A DNA stretch of 64,000 nucleotides from Bog-473 sp963809825 (lineage in GTDB: Bacteria; Actinomycetota; Acidimicrobiia; Acidimicrobiales; RAAP-2), in the NCBI GenBank assembly GCA_963809825.1, contig CAWELJ010000004.1:496001-560000 (forward strand), read 5' to 3'. The translations under genes were made by a program, and so were the position numbers. This document shows, one piece after another, positions 32,747 to 41,623 of this stretch. How positions within the stretch are numbered: the first letter of the stretch is position 1; every line of letters starts with the position of its first letter. Below the pieces are notes generated by a model. The model had not been told where the DNA came from. It made no database searches and was given only the letters and a program-made list of their open reading frames with translations.

Positions 32747-33817
32747 ATGGCCGAAGTGGAACGGGAGAAGGCGCTCGACGCCGCGCTGGGCCAGATCGAG
32801 AAGCAGTTCGGCAAGGGCTCGGTCATGCGCATGGGCGACAACATCGGGATGAACATCGAGTCCATCCCCACCGGCGCGCTCTCCCTGGACCTCGCGCTCG
32901 GCATCGGCGGGCTCCCCCGGGGCCGCATCGTCGAGATCTACGGGCCCGAGTCGTCGGGCAAGTCGACGCTCGCCATGCACGCGGTGGCCGAGGCACAGCG
33001 CAACGGCGGCATCTGCGCCTACATCGACGCCGAGCACGCCATGGACCCGGTCTACGCGCGGGCCATCGGGGTCAACGTGGACGACCTCCTCATCTCGCAG
33101 CCCGACACCGGTGAGCAGGCGCTCGAGATCGCCGACATGCTCATCCGCTCGGGCGCGCTCGACGTCCTGGTCATCGACTCGGTGGCGGCGCTGACGCCGC
33201 GGGCCGAGATCGAGGGGGAGATGGGGGACAGCCACGTCGGCCTCCAGGCGCGCCTCATGTCCCAGGCCCTGCGCAAGCTGACCGGGACGTTGTCGAAGTC
33301 GAGCACCATCGCCATCTTCATCAACCAGCTGCGGGAGAAGATCGGCGTGATGTACGGATCACCTGAGGTCACCCCCGGTGGCCGCGCGCTGAAGTTCTAC
33401 TCGTCCATCCGCCTCGACATCCGGCGGATCGAGGCGATCAAGGACGGGGCCGACGTGGTCGGCAACCGGACCAGGGTCAAGGTGGTGAAGAACAAGTGCT
33501 CGTCACCGTTCAAGCAGGCCGAGTTCGACATCATGTACGGCAAGGGGATCAGCCGTGAGGGCTCGCTCCTCGACGTCGCGGTCGAGCTCGGGTTCATCAA
33601 GAAGTCGGGCGCCTGGTTCACCTACGAGGGTGAGCAGCTCGGTCAGGGCCGGGAGAACGTGAAGACGTTCCTCTCGGAGAACCCGCAGCTGATGGCCGAG
33701 ATCAACGACCGGGTGCGCGACTGCCTGGCCCCGAAGGTGGACGACGCCGACAGCCTCGCCGACCCCGCCGAGGACGCCGTCGACCCCGACGACCTGCCGA
33801 TCACCCTCGATTCCTAG
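32747..33817 (+). CDS. recA: RecA recombinase
   Basis: The DNA strand-exchange ATPase and SOS co-protease, 356 residues. Walker A is GPESSGKST (66-74), followed by IDAEHAMDP, VLVIDSVAALTPRAE, loop L1/L2 region with EGEMGDSHVGLQARLMSQA (one motif, 19 residues) and FINQLREKIGVMYGSPEVT, all conserved. The C-terminus is acidic. There is no intein. ATG 32747 is preceded by GGAGGAG at 6 nt; the earlier ATG 32732 overlaps that site. The LexA box lies at 32617. recX, which commonly follows recA, is absent; a hairpin at 33842 probably ends the transcript. Confidence 0.97.
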   Translation: MAEVEREKALDAALGQIEKQFGKGSVMRMGDNIGMNIESIPTGALSLDLALGIGGLPRGRIVEIYGPESSGKSTLAMHAVAEAQRNGGICAYIDAEHAMDPVYARAIGVNVDDLLISQPDTGEQALEIADMLIRSGALDVLVIDSVAALTPRAEIEGEMGDSHVGLQARLMSQALRKLTGTLSKSSTIAIFINQLREKIGVMYGSPEVTPGGRALKFYSSIRLDIRRIEAIKDGADVVGNRTRVKVVKNKCSSPFKQAEFDIMYGKGISREGSLLDVAVELGFIKKSGAWFTYEGEQLGQGRENVKTFLSENPQLMAEINDRVRDCLAPKVDDADSLADPAEDAVDPDDLPITLDS

Positions 33818-33841
33818 CTCCACCCCGCCCCTCACAGGCAC

Positions 33842-33897
33842 CGAAGCCTCCGGGCCGTCCCCGCCACTCCCACGGGTGACCGGTCCGGAGGGCTTCG
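33842..33897 (+). terminator. recA terminator hairpin
   Basis: CGAAGCCTCCGG and CCGGAGGGCTTCG form a 12-bp stem with one bulged G around a 31-nt loop, 24 bp after the recA stop. It lacks a T-tract but is the strongest inverted repeat in the gap and supports a monocistronic recA. Confidence 0.6.
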
Positions 33898-33918
33898 CGT
33901 CCGGACCACAATGGTGCG

Positions 33919-34836
33919 ATGCCGACCAGGGAATGGAAGCAGCGCGCCTACCGCGTCTTCGACCGCGTCGTCCCGACCGTGCCCTTCCGCTACCTCCCGC
34001 CCAAGCAGTCGGTGCGCCTGGCCTTCAACGTCATCCTCGATCGCGAGCCCGACCCGGCAGGCGGCGCCGAGTATGCCGGCAAGCTCGCCGCCGGTGAGAT
34101 GACCCGTCACGGCGTGGCCGAGGCGTTGGCCCATTCCGAGGAGTTCCGCCGCAGCGTCCCCATCGCCAACGTGCTGCTCTCCATGCACGTCAGCCGGAGC
34201 GAATTCGTGGCCGGCCTGCCCCGCGCCGCGCGCATCCTCGACCTCGGGGGGACCCACCAGGGCCTGCCCGACGGGGCGCTGGTGCATCTCGGCTACCCCT
34301 ATCCCTTCGAGCGCCTGGTGGTCGTCGACCTCCCCGTCGACGAGCGCGACGTGATCTACCAGGGTGGCTCGAGCGGCGCGCCGGTGCTCTCGGAGCTGGG
34401 TCCGGTCGAGTTTGCGTTCCACTCCATGGTCGACCTCGGCCGCTACGAGGACGGCTCGTTCGACCTCGTCTACAGCGGCCAGTCCATTGAGCACGTCAGC
34501 GAGTCCGAGGGGGATGCGGTCGTGCGCGAGGCGTTCCGGGTGCTGGCGCCCGGCGGCTGGTTCTGCCTGGACACGCCGAACGGGCCACTGTGGCGCCTGC
34601 GCTCGGACGTGCCGATGAACCACGACCACAAGATCGAGTACGGCGCCGCCCAGCTGGTGGCCAAGCTCGAGGGAGCCGGCTTCGAGGTGACGGAGTGCAA
34701 GGGGCTCAACCTCATGCGGCGCGGGGCGGCCGCCGGCATGTTCGACGAGGCCGAGGCGAGCGCACACCCGGGCGTGTTCGCCGCGGCGGAGGACTGCCTG
34801 TTGCTGGCGGTGGTGGCGCGCAAGCCACCGGGCTGA
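33919..34836 (+). CDS. SAM-dependent methyltransferase with DUF4214-like N-terminus
   Basis: A 305-residue protein. Residues about 25-80 (VRLAFNVILDREPDPAGGAEY...VAEALAHSEEFRR) match the DUF4214 pattern, usually found in surface-sugar enzymes. Residues about 100-280 form a class I methyltransferase: ILDLGGTHQG corresponds to the SAM-binding loop, VVVDLPVDERD to the acidic end of strand 2, and DLVYSGQSIEHVSE to motif IV, with EAFRVLAPGGWF after it. The GT-neighbour context suggests polysaccharide modification. The gene sits alone between recA and a convergent lipoprotein gene. Confidence 0.78.
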   Translation: MPTREWKQRAYRVFDRVVPTVPFRYLPPKQSVRLAFNVILDREPDPAGGAEYAGKLAAGEMTRHGVAEALAHSEEFRRSVPIANVLLSMHVSRSEFVAGLPRAARILDLGGTHQGLPDGALVHLGYPYPFERLVVVDLPVDERDVIYQGGSSGAPVLSELGPVEFAFHSMVDLGRYEDGSFDLVYSGQSIEHVSESEGDAVVREAFRVLAPGGWFCLDTPNGPLWRLRSDVPMNHDHKIEYGAAQLVAKLEGAGFEVTECKGLNLMRRGAAAGMFDEAEASAHPGVFAAAEDCLLLAVVARKPPG

Positions 34837-34845
34837 GGCTTCCGC

Positions 34846-35922
34846 CTACGGGAGGGCCGTCGCCATGATGCTGCTGGGCACGAGCTCGACCCAGGTCTGC
34901 CCCGGCGCCAGGGGGATGGGCACGCCGAACGCGTTCACGAACTGCGTGGGCGATCCGAGCGTGGACCGGTGCCACGTGGCGGGGATGGCGTAGCCGTTGC
35001 GGTAGATCATCGCGGTGCCGCTGGCGTCGGGGTAGAGGTCCGCCTGCACCTCGAGGCCGCCCCCGGAGTTCTCCGCCCAGGGCCCGTAGCTGATCTGGAC
35101 GTACTGCACGACGACGTTGGTGGCGGCGTTCTGGACGTTGTCGGCCAGCATGTCGGGGGTCAGCACGTTGTAGAAGCGCAGGAACGTGTTGGTCTTGGGG
35201 TTCCACTTCCAGAAGACGTTGGAAGTGCCCGAGAAGGGGATGTGCACGAGGGAGACCGCCGTGCCCCCGGGCGGGGTGTTCGCCGAGTAGGTGAACAGGG
35301 GCGCCGGCGGCGTCGTCATGGTCGGGTGCGTGCCGTAGACGATGGCGGTCGTGGTGAAGTCGGCGTCGGGAGGCACCCGGCCGGGCGGGTGGACCTGGAG
35401 CGAGTCGCTGGCGCCGAGGTCGACGTTGACGATCGGCGAGGCGTTGATGTTGGCCAGCACCGGGTTGATGCCGCCCACGTGCGCCTCGAGCGGGTTGCCC
35501 AGCTGCCCGAGGATGCCGATGTCGATGTTGCGGGCCGAGCGGACCGGGCCGATGAGCGACACGTCCTGGCACTGGAACACCGCGGCGTAGCGGGTGATGC
35601 CGCCCTCGACCGGCTCCTCGAACACGATGTCCGCCTTGTCCAGGCCCGCCTGCGGCCGGCCGGCCGGGTAGTTGTCGATCTTGACCGCGATGGCGGGGCG
35701 CTGGGGGACCGCGCCACCCGGGGCCGGCAGCCCGGTGAGCGGGCAGGGCGGCGGCGGCACCGTCGAGGCGGTGGTGGTCGTCGGCTTGGGTTTGTCCGCG
35801 GCGGCGTGGTGCGGGGGCGAGGAGCAGGCGCTCAACAGGAGTCCCGTGAGCCCGACGGCGGCCAGCGTGCCCCAGGCGAAAGGTCGGCGCGCCCGGGAGC
35901 GGTGTACGTCGGATATGCCCAT
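34846..35922 (-). CDS. DUF3048-family (YerB-like) lipoprotein
   Basis: A 358-residue lipoprotein: signal sequence WGTLAAVGLTGLLLSAC with the lipobox LSAC (Cys about 33), then a Thr/Pro-rich spacer (KPKPTTTTASTVPPPP). The rest shows DUF3048 hallmarks: RPAIAVKIDNYPAGRPQAGL, DIVFEEPVEGGITRYAAVFQ, GPVRSARNID, and near the end WVELVP. Family members are surface proteins of unknown molecular function. The start at 35922 is chosen for a short positively charged N-region; a longer one at 35952 is possible and no clear ribosome-binding site helps. Confidence 0.85.
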   Translation of the reverse strand: MGISDVHRSRARRPFAWGTLAAVGLTGLLLSACSSPPHHAAADKPKPTTTTASTVPPPPCPLTGLPAPGGAVPQRPAIAVKIDNYPAGRPQAGLDKADIVFEEPVEGGITRYAAVFQCQDVSLIGPVRSARNIDIGILGQLGNPLEAHVGGINPVLANINASPIVNVDLGASDSLQVHPPGRVPPDADFTTTAIVYGTHPTMTTPPAPLFTYSANTPPGGTAVSLVHIPFSGTSNVFWKWNPKTNTFLRFYNVLTPDMLADNVQNAATNVVVQYVQISYGPWAENSGGGLEVQADLYPDASGTAMIYRNGYAIPATWHRSTLGSPTQFVNAFGVPIPLAPGQTWVELVPSSIMATALP

Positions 35923-36004
35923 CTCTGCGGAACGATCGTAGGGGGGCGGCAAGCGAAAGTGGTGGCAGGCGCGGTTGCGGGCGCGTTGCGCCCGAGCGCG
36001 GCGG

Positions 36005-37717
36005 TCAGGCCGAGGGGGTGCTCGCCGCGGTCCCGGCCCTGGCGGCGGCGCCGCGGTAGACCTCGCTCCAGTTGCCGCTCGACGCGCCGTACGAGCTGGC
36101 CGGTCCCACCCCGAAGCGGCCGTAGACGTTCTCCATGGCCCGGCGCATGACGTCGGTGATGCCGGGGAAGGGCCCGGGGATCACGAGCGAGGGGATGGCG
36201 CCGGTCGTGGAGATCATGGACACGAAACTCGCCGAGCCGACGGCCAGGACGCCGCCGCCGTTGCCGGGCGCCGTGTAGTAGGTGATGTCGGACCAGTTGG
36301 ACTGACCGGGGACGGGCGAGTGGGCCAGGACGTCCACGTTGCGTGGTGCCGGCAGCGACGGGACGTAGCGGTCGTACTCCCCGAGGATCATGTTGGGGAA
36401 CGTGTGCCCGTCGGACAGGTTGCAGCCGTCGAAGAACCACGACGACGCGTCGGTGACCACCATGTCGGCCTTGGCGCCCACCGACTGGTACATGGAGCCG
36501 ATGAGGGTCGATTCGGGTTGGTGCACCGGTGCCTCGGCCCAGTTGACGGTGGTGAGCGAGGGCTGCTGGGTGGCCAGGGGGTCCTCCGCCGCGCTCTTGT
36601 AGCAGACCTCGAGGCGGTTGGGCCCGGTGGAGCTCGGCTCCATGCGGATCTGCCGGTAGACCGCGTTGGCGCCCAGGAAGGCCAGGTTGACGCCGTTGTT
36701 GACCGCCTGTGCGGCGGCCTGGCGCATCGGCGCCGACCAGTACTCGTCGTGGGCCAGGCTGAAGAGGCAGCGGTGGTTGGCGAGCAGCTGGGGTCTGGCG
36801 TGCAGGTCGACGTCGGTCCAGTAGGTGAGGTCGAGCCCGAGGCTCTCGAGGTGCATGAGCAGCGGCAGCTCGTTGCCCACGAAGTCCGCCGCGCCCGAGG
36901 CCCACGTCTGCGGATAGGGGCGGTCGAAGGAGACGATGCGGGCCCTGTCGGCGAAGCTCTGCCCGCCCGATCCGGTCCGCCCGTAGTAGAGGCTGTAGCC
37001 GCCCCACAGGTTGTAGGCCTGCCAGGTCGTGACGCTGTTCTGAACGACATAGGACGCCATGGAGGCGTCGTCGCGGATCGTGAGCGGCACGAACTGCTCC
37101 TCACCCCCGCTGCCCACCAGCTTGAGCAGGTAGCAGCCCGGGAGCCAGTCCTTGGTGATGGTGATCGTCATGGTGGGCTTCCACGGGCACGACACCGTGC
37201 TCGTGCCGGGGGCGATGACGGGCGGCGGCTGCGCCGCCGCCGGGACGAAGTCGCTCTGCCAGGCCAGGCGACCACCCAGGCCCCGATAGTGGCCCATCCG
37301 GTACGCCTGCACCTGCACGGCCCGCGCCCTCGTGTTGACGAAGAGGGCCACGTCGTCGCCCGGGACCGCACTGACCTGGCTGGCGAAGCCCTCGAGCGCG
37401 TGGTTGGGCTGGACGAAGTTGCAGATCCAGTCGAGCGTGCCCGGCTTCGCGTTCTCGGCGATGAGCCAGGGTGCGGTCGCGACGATGACGCCGCTGGGCA
37501 ACGCCGTGTCGACGACTGCGGGGCGGTTCGTCGCGCCGCGGCGGGCGCGCGCCGGCACGCGGTGCTTCGAGGACCGAGTGCTCAGGCGCGACCCGGCCAC
37601 GCCGGCGGCACCGAGGGCGGAGAACTGCAGGAACTGGCGTCGGTCCAGACGGGGCTCCTGCGCCGGGGCCGGGGTCGAAGCGGAGTCGGAGCCGCCGTCC
37701 GGTGGGAGGGGCCGCAC
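36005..37717 (-). CDS. Tat-exported protein with N,N-dimethylformamidase large-subunit-like domain
   Basis: A 570-residue protein with a twin-arginine signal (DRRQFLQFSALGAAGVAG) near residue 25. The body resembles the DMFase beta-subunit C-terminal region: a beta-sandwich (NFVQPNHALEGFASQV...ALFVNTRARAVQVQAYRMG), VVQNSVTTWQAYNLWGG, RARIVSFDRPY, LEYTDVDLH-like TYWTDVDLHARPQLL, LSLAHDEYWSAPMRQA and INLAFLGANAVYRQIR-like NLAFLGANAVYRQIR. The family is widespread in actinobacteria and its enzymatic role outside DMFase is uncertain. Starts at 37786 or 37717 are open; I prefer the latter because it leaves space for promoters with the divergent gene at 37800. Confidence 0.7.
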   Translation of the reverse strand: MRPLPPDGGSDSASTPAPAQEPRLDRRQFLQFSALGAAGVAGSRLSTRSSKHRVPARARRGATNRPAVVDTALPSGVIVATAPWLIAENAKPGTLDWICNFVQPNHALEGFASQVSAVPGDDVALFVNTRARAVQVQAYRMGHYRGLGGRLAWQSDFVPAAAQPPPVIAPGTSTVSCPWKPTMTITITKDWLPGCYLLKLVGSGGEEQFVPLTIRDDASMASYVVQNSVTTWQAYNLWGGYSLYYGRTGSGGQSFADRARIVSFDRPYPQTWASGAADFVGNELPLLMHLESLGLDLTYWTDVDLHARPQLLANHRCLFSLAHDEYWSAPMRQAAAQAVNNGVNLAFLGANAVYRQIRMEPSSTGPNRLEVCYKSAAEDPLATQQPSLTTVNWAEAPVHQPESTLIGSMYQSVGAKADMVVTDASSWFFDGCNLSDGHTFPNMILGEYDRYVPSLPAPRNVDVLAHSPVPGQSNWSDITYYTAPGNGGGVLAVGSASFVSMISTTGAIPSLVIPGPFPGITDVMRRAMENVYGRFGVGPASSYGASSGNWSEVYRGAAARAGTAASTPSA

Positions 37718-37799
37718 GGGGCGAGCATATCTGTCACCCCCCGTTGCACTTCCGTCGGGCCCGTCGCGGGCCGCCGGTGCCACCACCTACCATGCCGGG

Positions 37800-38462
37800 G
37801 TGAGCTGGGCCCGCTCCCTCCCCGGACCGTTGCGTCGGCCGCTGTCCCGGCTCGTGCACGCGGCCTGGGACGGCGCCGTCGATCTCGGCGCCATCGGGCC
37901 CGGCGACCCCCGGGGCAAGCGCTTCGGCCGGATGGGCCCGCGGGCGTGCCTGCTGTTCCCCCAGGGCGCCATCTACAACGAGCACCTCATCCACATCGGC
38001 GCCGAGACGATCGTCGGCCCCGGCGCGTCGATCACGGCGGGCATGGCGCCCGGCCAGGAGATGGTGACCGACCCCGTCGTGTCGATCGGCAGCCGCTGCC
38101 TGATCGGCCGGGGCTCGCACATCGTCGGCCACTGGGAGATCGTGATCGGGGACGACATCCAGACCGGGCCCTACGTCTACATCACCGACCAGAACCACAC
38201 CTACGAGGACCCCGTCGAACCGATCGGGCGCCAGTGGCCCACCGAGGCCGCGGTGCGCATCGGGTCGGGCAGCTGGCTGGGCGCCAACGCCGTGATCCTG
38301 CCCGGCGCCCAGATCGGGGAGCACGTCGTCGTGGCCGCCGGCGCGGTGGTGCGGGGGACGATCCCGGACCGCTGCGTGGTCGCCGGCGTGCCGGCCCGCG
38401 TCGTGCGGCGCTGGGTCGAGGGGTCGGGTTGGGTCGCCGAGAAGGACGTCCTGCTCCCGTGA
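37800..38462 (+). CDS. Left-handed beta-helix acyltransferase (maltose/sugar O-acetyltransferase type)
   Basis: A 220-residue hexapeptide-repeat protein. Repeats begin near HIGAETIVGPGASITAGM and continue through VSIGSRCLIGRGSHIVGHWEIVIGDDIQ (read as VSIGSRCLIGRGSHIVGHWE, then IVIGDDIQTG), VYITDQNHTYED and VRIGSGSWLGANAVILPGAQ; the loop with His in QNHTYED matches the catalytic histidine region. It acetylates a hydroxyl or amine using acetyl-CoA. GTG 37800 is the only start that opens the frame. It overlaps serB by 4 bp (GTGA), giving a three-gene operon. Substrate unknown. Confidence 0.8.
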   Translation: MSWARSLPGPLRRPLSRLVHAAWDGAVDLGAIGPGDPRGKRFGRMGPRACLLFPQGAIYNEHLIHIGAETIVGPGASITAGMAPGQEMVTDPVVSIGSRCLIGRGSHIVGHWEIVIGDDIQTGPYVYITDQNHTYEDPVEPIGRQWPTEAAVRIGSGSWLGANAVILPGAQIGEHVVVAAGAVVRGTIPDRCVVAGVPARVVRRWVEGSGWVAEKDVLLP

Positions 38463-39670
38463 GCGCGACGGCGGGCGCGCCGTCGCCGTACCTGGTGTCG
38501 GTCAGCGGCCAGGACGGGCCGGGCATCGCGGAGCGGCTCTTCGCCGCATTGGCGTCGGCGGGCGTGGGCGTGGAGGACGTGGAGCAGGTGCGCGTGCACG
38601 GCCACCTGCTGCTCTGCGTCGAGGCCACCCTGCGGGGGACCGAGGTCGACGGCGTGCGCGCCGCGCTGGCGCAGCGTCTGGCCGGCTCCGGGGTCGAGGT
38701 CGGCGTCGATCCGCTCGTCGAGGCGGCGGTCGACGAGGCGGCCGAGCGCCATCTCGTGACGGTCCTGGCGCCCGAGGTCGATGCCGCCGCGCTGGAGGGC
38801 GTGGCGGGACGAATCGCGTCGTGTGGGGGCAACATCGAGCGGATCGTCCGTCTGGCCGCCTATCCGGTGCACAGCTACGAGCTGACCGTGGCCGGCGCCG
38901 ACCTCGACCGCCTCCGGCGCGCGCTGGCCCAGGAGGCCGCCCTGCGCCAGGTCGACCTGGCGGTCCAGGTCGCTGGCTTGCACCGCCGGGCGAAGCACCT
39001 GATCGTGATGGACGCCGACTCCACCTTGCTGCAGGGCGAGGTGATCGACGTGCTGGCCGAGCGCTGCGGCTGCGGCCCCCAGGTGGCCGCCGTCACCGAG
39101 GCGGCCATGGCGGGCGAGCTCGACTTCGCCGACGCACTACGCCAACGGGTGCGACTGCTGGCGGGCCTCACGCTGGCCGACCTCGATGCGGTGCGCGACG
39201 ACATCCCGCTCGCGCCCGGTGCCCGCACGCTCGTGCGCACGCTCAAGCGGCTCGGCTACGAGCTCGCCGTCGTCAGCGGGGGCTTCACGCAGGTGATCGA
39301 GCCCCTCGTGCGCGAGCTGGGCATCGACCACATGGCGGCCAACGTGCTCGTCCTCGACGACGGCACGGTCACGGGCGAGCTCGAGGGGGCGATCCTGGAC
39401 CGGGCCGGCAAGGCCGCCGCGCTGGCGCGCTTCGCGGCGGCGGCGGGCGTCCCCCTCGCCCGCACCATCGCCGTCGGCGACGGGGCCAACGACATCGACA
39501 TGCTGGCGGCCGCCGGCCTCGGGATCGCGTTCAACGCCAAGCCCGTCGTGCGCCGGGCCGCCGACACCGCGCTCAGCGTGCCCTACCTCGATGCCATCCT
39601 CTTCCTGCTCGGGATCTCGCGCCGCGAGGTGGAGCTGGCGGACCGGCTCGAGACGGCGGGCGCGTCGTGA
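38459..39670 (+). CDS. serB: Phosphoserine phosphatase SerB with two ACT domains
   Basis: A 403-residue HAD enzyme for the last step of serine biosynthesis. Residues 1-170 hold two ACT domains (YLVSVSGQDGPGIAERLFAA and LVTVLAPEVDAAALEGVAGRI), a regulatory layout known from mycobacterial SerB2. The HAD core has nucleophile/acid Asp185 and Asp187 (VMDADSTLL), motif II SGG in ELAVVSGGFTQV, and motif IV GDGANDIDMLAAAGLGIAF. The ACT region probably mediates serine feedback. It overlaps both neighbours by 4 bp. Order acetyltransferase-serB-hlyIII may be chance. Confidence 0.94.
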   Translation: MSATAGAPSPYLVSVSGQDGPGIAERLFAALASAGVGVEDVEQVRVHGHLLLCVEATLRGTEVDGVRAALAQRLAGSGVEVGVDPLVEAAVDEAAERHLVTVLAPEVDAAALEGVAGRIASCGGNIERIVRLAAYPVHSYELTVAGADLDRLRRALAQEAALRQVDLAVQVAGLHRRAKHLIVMDADSTLLQGEVIDVLAERCGCGPQVAAVTEAAMAGELDFADALRQRVRLLAGLTLADLDAVRDDIPLAPGARTLVRTLKRLGYELAVVSGGFTQVIEPLVRELGIDHMAANVLVLDDGTVTGELEGAILDRAGKAAALARFAAAAGVPLARTIAVGDGANDIDMLAAAGLGIAFNAKPVVRRAADTALSVPYLDAILFLLGISRREVELADRLETAGAS

Positions 39671-40350
39671 CGGTGCGGGCGCAGGGCGAGCAGGGCCGGC
39701 TGGCCGACAACCGCGGCACGCGTCCGCTCCTGCGCGGCTGGCTGCACGTCGTGGCCTTCTTCGGCTGGCTGATCGGCGGCCCCATCCTCATCGCGGCCGG
39801 TCCCGACGCCGGGGCCAAGGCGGCGCTGTCGGTCTATGTCGCCGGCATGCTCGTGATGTTCGGCACCAGCGCGGCCTTCCACCGCCTGCGCTGGTCGGCC
39901 CCGGCCTGGCGGCGTATGCGGCGGGCCGACCACAGCGCGATCTTCATCGGCATCGCCGGGACGTGCACCGCGGTGGCCGGGTTGGCGCTCACCGGATGGG
40001 CGCAGGCGCTGGTGCTGGCGATGGTGTGGGCCGGCGCGGCGGCGGGCATCGCGCTGCGCCAGGTGTGGCTCGACGCTCCGCAGTGGGTGGTCGCGATCCC
40101 CTACGTGGTCGTGGGCTGGTGCCCGGTCGTGGTGGCGCCGCAGCTGGTGCGCAGCCTCGGGTGGGCGGGCTTCGCACTCATGCTCGCCGCCGGGGCGGCC
40201 TACACCGCGGGTGCCGTCGTCTACGCGCGCAAGCGGCCCGACCCGTGGCCGGCGGTCTTCGGCTTCCACGAGGTGTTCCACGCCTGCACGCTGCTCGGCG
40301 CGGCCCTCTTCGCCTACGTGGTCGCTTTCATCGCGCTGCCCCGGTACTGA
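39667..40350 (+). CDS. Hemolysin III / PAQR-family membrane protein
   Basis: A 227-residue membrane protein with seven hydrophobic segments. The HlyIII signatures are present: an early FGTSAAFHRLRWS with His, D-H-S in RRADHSAIFIGIAG, and C-terminal FGFHEVFHACTLLG, giving the Ser/His/Asp metal-binding set of PAQR hydrolases. Despite the name, members are thought to be ceramidase-like zinc enzymes or membrane-lipid regulators. GTG 39667 overlaps the serB stop. Confidence 0.88.
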   Translation: MTVRAQGEQGRLADNRGTRPLLRGWLHVVAFFGWLIGGPILIAAGPDAGAKAALSVYVAGMLVMFGTSAAFHRLRWSAPAWRRMRRADHSAIFIGIAGTCTAVAGLALTGWAQALVLAMVWAGAAAGIALRQVWLDAPQWVVAIPYVVVGWCPVVVAPQLVRSLGWAGFALMLAAGAAYTAGAVVYARKRPDPWPAVFGFHEVFHACTLLGAALFAYVVAFIALPRY

Positions 40351-40363
40351 GCAGGCGGGCCTC

Positions 40364-41623
40364 TCAGCCGATCACACCCGCGTCCCGCAGCGCCGCCAGC
40401 TCGTCGGCCGAGAGGCCGAGCTCGTCCGCCAGCACGGCGGCGGTGTGCTCGCCGAGCCACGGCACGCGGGTCTCGGGCCCCTCGGCCACCTCGGCGAACT
40501 TCACCGGCAGGCCGGGGATCAGCACGGGCTGGCCCACCCCGTCGGTCCGCGGGTGCTCGACGAGCATGTGGCGGCCGGCCAGGTGGGGATCGGCCACCAC
40601 CTCGGCGTCGGTAGCGACCGGGCCCGCCACCAGGCCGGCGGCGTTGAGCGCGTCGCACGCGGCGCGCTTGGTCCTCGTCGACGCCCACCCCTCGATGGCG
40701 GGGCGGACGTCGCTCTCGAGGTGGTCGAGCCAGCCCTGGGGGGTGGCGAAGCGCGGGTCGTCGCTCCACTCGGGGCGCCCGATCGCCCCGGCCAGGTCGG
40801 GCCACTGGTGGGGCCGCAGCACCTGCAGCATGAACCAGCCGTCGGCGGCCCGGAAGCCGTGCAGGATGCCCGGCCACGGCGTGCCCATGGGCATGCCCAT
40901 GGACCAGAAGTTGGGCACGACGTCGAGCACCGCCACCATGGCGTCGAGCATGGCGATGTCGACGCGCTGCGCCCGCCCGGTCCGGTCGCGCTGGCGCAAC
41001 GCCGCCTGGGTGCCGATGACGGCGAACAGCGCGGTCACGATGTCGCCCAGGCCGCCCATCGGCGAGCCGATCGGCGGCTGCCCCTCGGGGCGTTTGAACT
41101 CGTAGGCGCCGCTCATCGCCTCGACGATGGACGCCAGCGCGGGCCAGCCGTCGTAGGGCGACGCCGGCGTCCCGGCCGGCACGGAGCGGCCGAAGCCCGA
41201 GATCGACACGTAGACGACCGTGTCGTGCACGGCGGCCACGTCGTCGTAGGCGAGGCCGAGCCGCTCCGCGGCGCCGGCCCGGAAGTTCTCGGCCACCACG
41301 TCGAAATGCGGCGCCAGGCGCAGCACGAGGTCGCGCCCGGCCGGCTGCTTGAGGTCGACGACCAGCGAGCGCTTCGAGAGGTTGTTGCGCAGGAAGGTCG
41401 CGCCCACGCTGCGCCCCTGCGGGTCGGCCATGGCGGGCATGGCGCTGCGGCCGAGGTCGCCCGTGCCGGGCGCCTCCACCTTGACGACGTCGGCCCCGAG
41501 GCGGCCGAGCAGCTGGGTGGCGTAGGGGAGGGCCTGCATCTGCTCGAGGGCCAGGATGCGCACGCCCGAGAGCGGCTTGCCCCAGGCCGCCGCCTCCGGG
41601 TTGACGACCTCTCCCAGCTTCAC
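40364..41623 (-). CDS. CaiB/BaiF family (class III) CoA-transferase
   Basis: A 419-residue CoA-transferase. The N-terminus has PLSGVRILALEQMQALPYATQLLGRLGADVVKVE; shown in pieces, GVRILALEQMQALPYATQ and LLGRLGADVVKVEAPGTGD, which is the standard CoA-binding start. The aspartate nucleophile region is RAQRVDIAMLDAMVAVL. It activates a carboxylic acid by CoA exchange. GTG 41623 overlaps the stop of the amidohydrolase gene (GTGA), so it is the last gene of a five-gene leftward operon. The acid is unknown; neighbours suggest a cyclic or branched substrate. Confidence 0.88.
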   Translation of the reverse strand: MKLGEVVNPEAAAWGKPLSGVRILALEQMQALPYATQLLGRLGADVVKVEAPGTGDLGRSAMPAMADPQGRSVGATFLRNNLSKRSLVVDLKQPAGRDLVLRLAPHFDVVAENFRAGAAERLGLAYDDVAAVHDTVVYVSISGFGRSVPAGTPASPYDGWPALASIVEAMSGAYEFKRPEGQPPIGSPMGGLGDIVTALFAVIGTQAALRQRDRTGRAQRVDIAMLDAMVAVLDVVPNFWSMGMPMGTPWPGILHGFRAADGWFMLQVLRPHQWPDLAGAIGRPEWSDDPRFATPQGWLDHLESDVRPAIEGWASTRTKRAACDALNAAGLVAGPVATDAEVVADPHLAGRHMLVEHPRTDGVGQPVLIPGLPVKFAEVAEGPETRVPWLGEHTAAVLADELGLSADELAALRDAGVIG

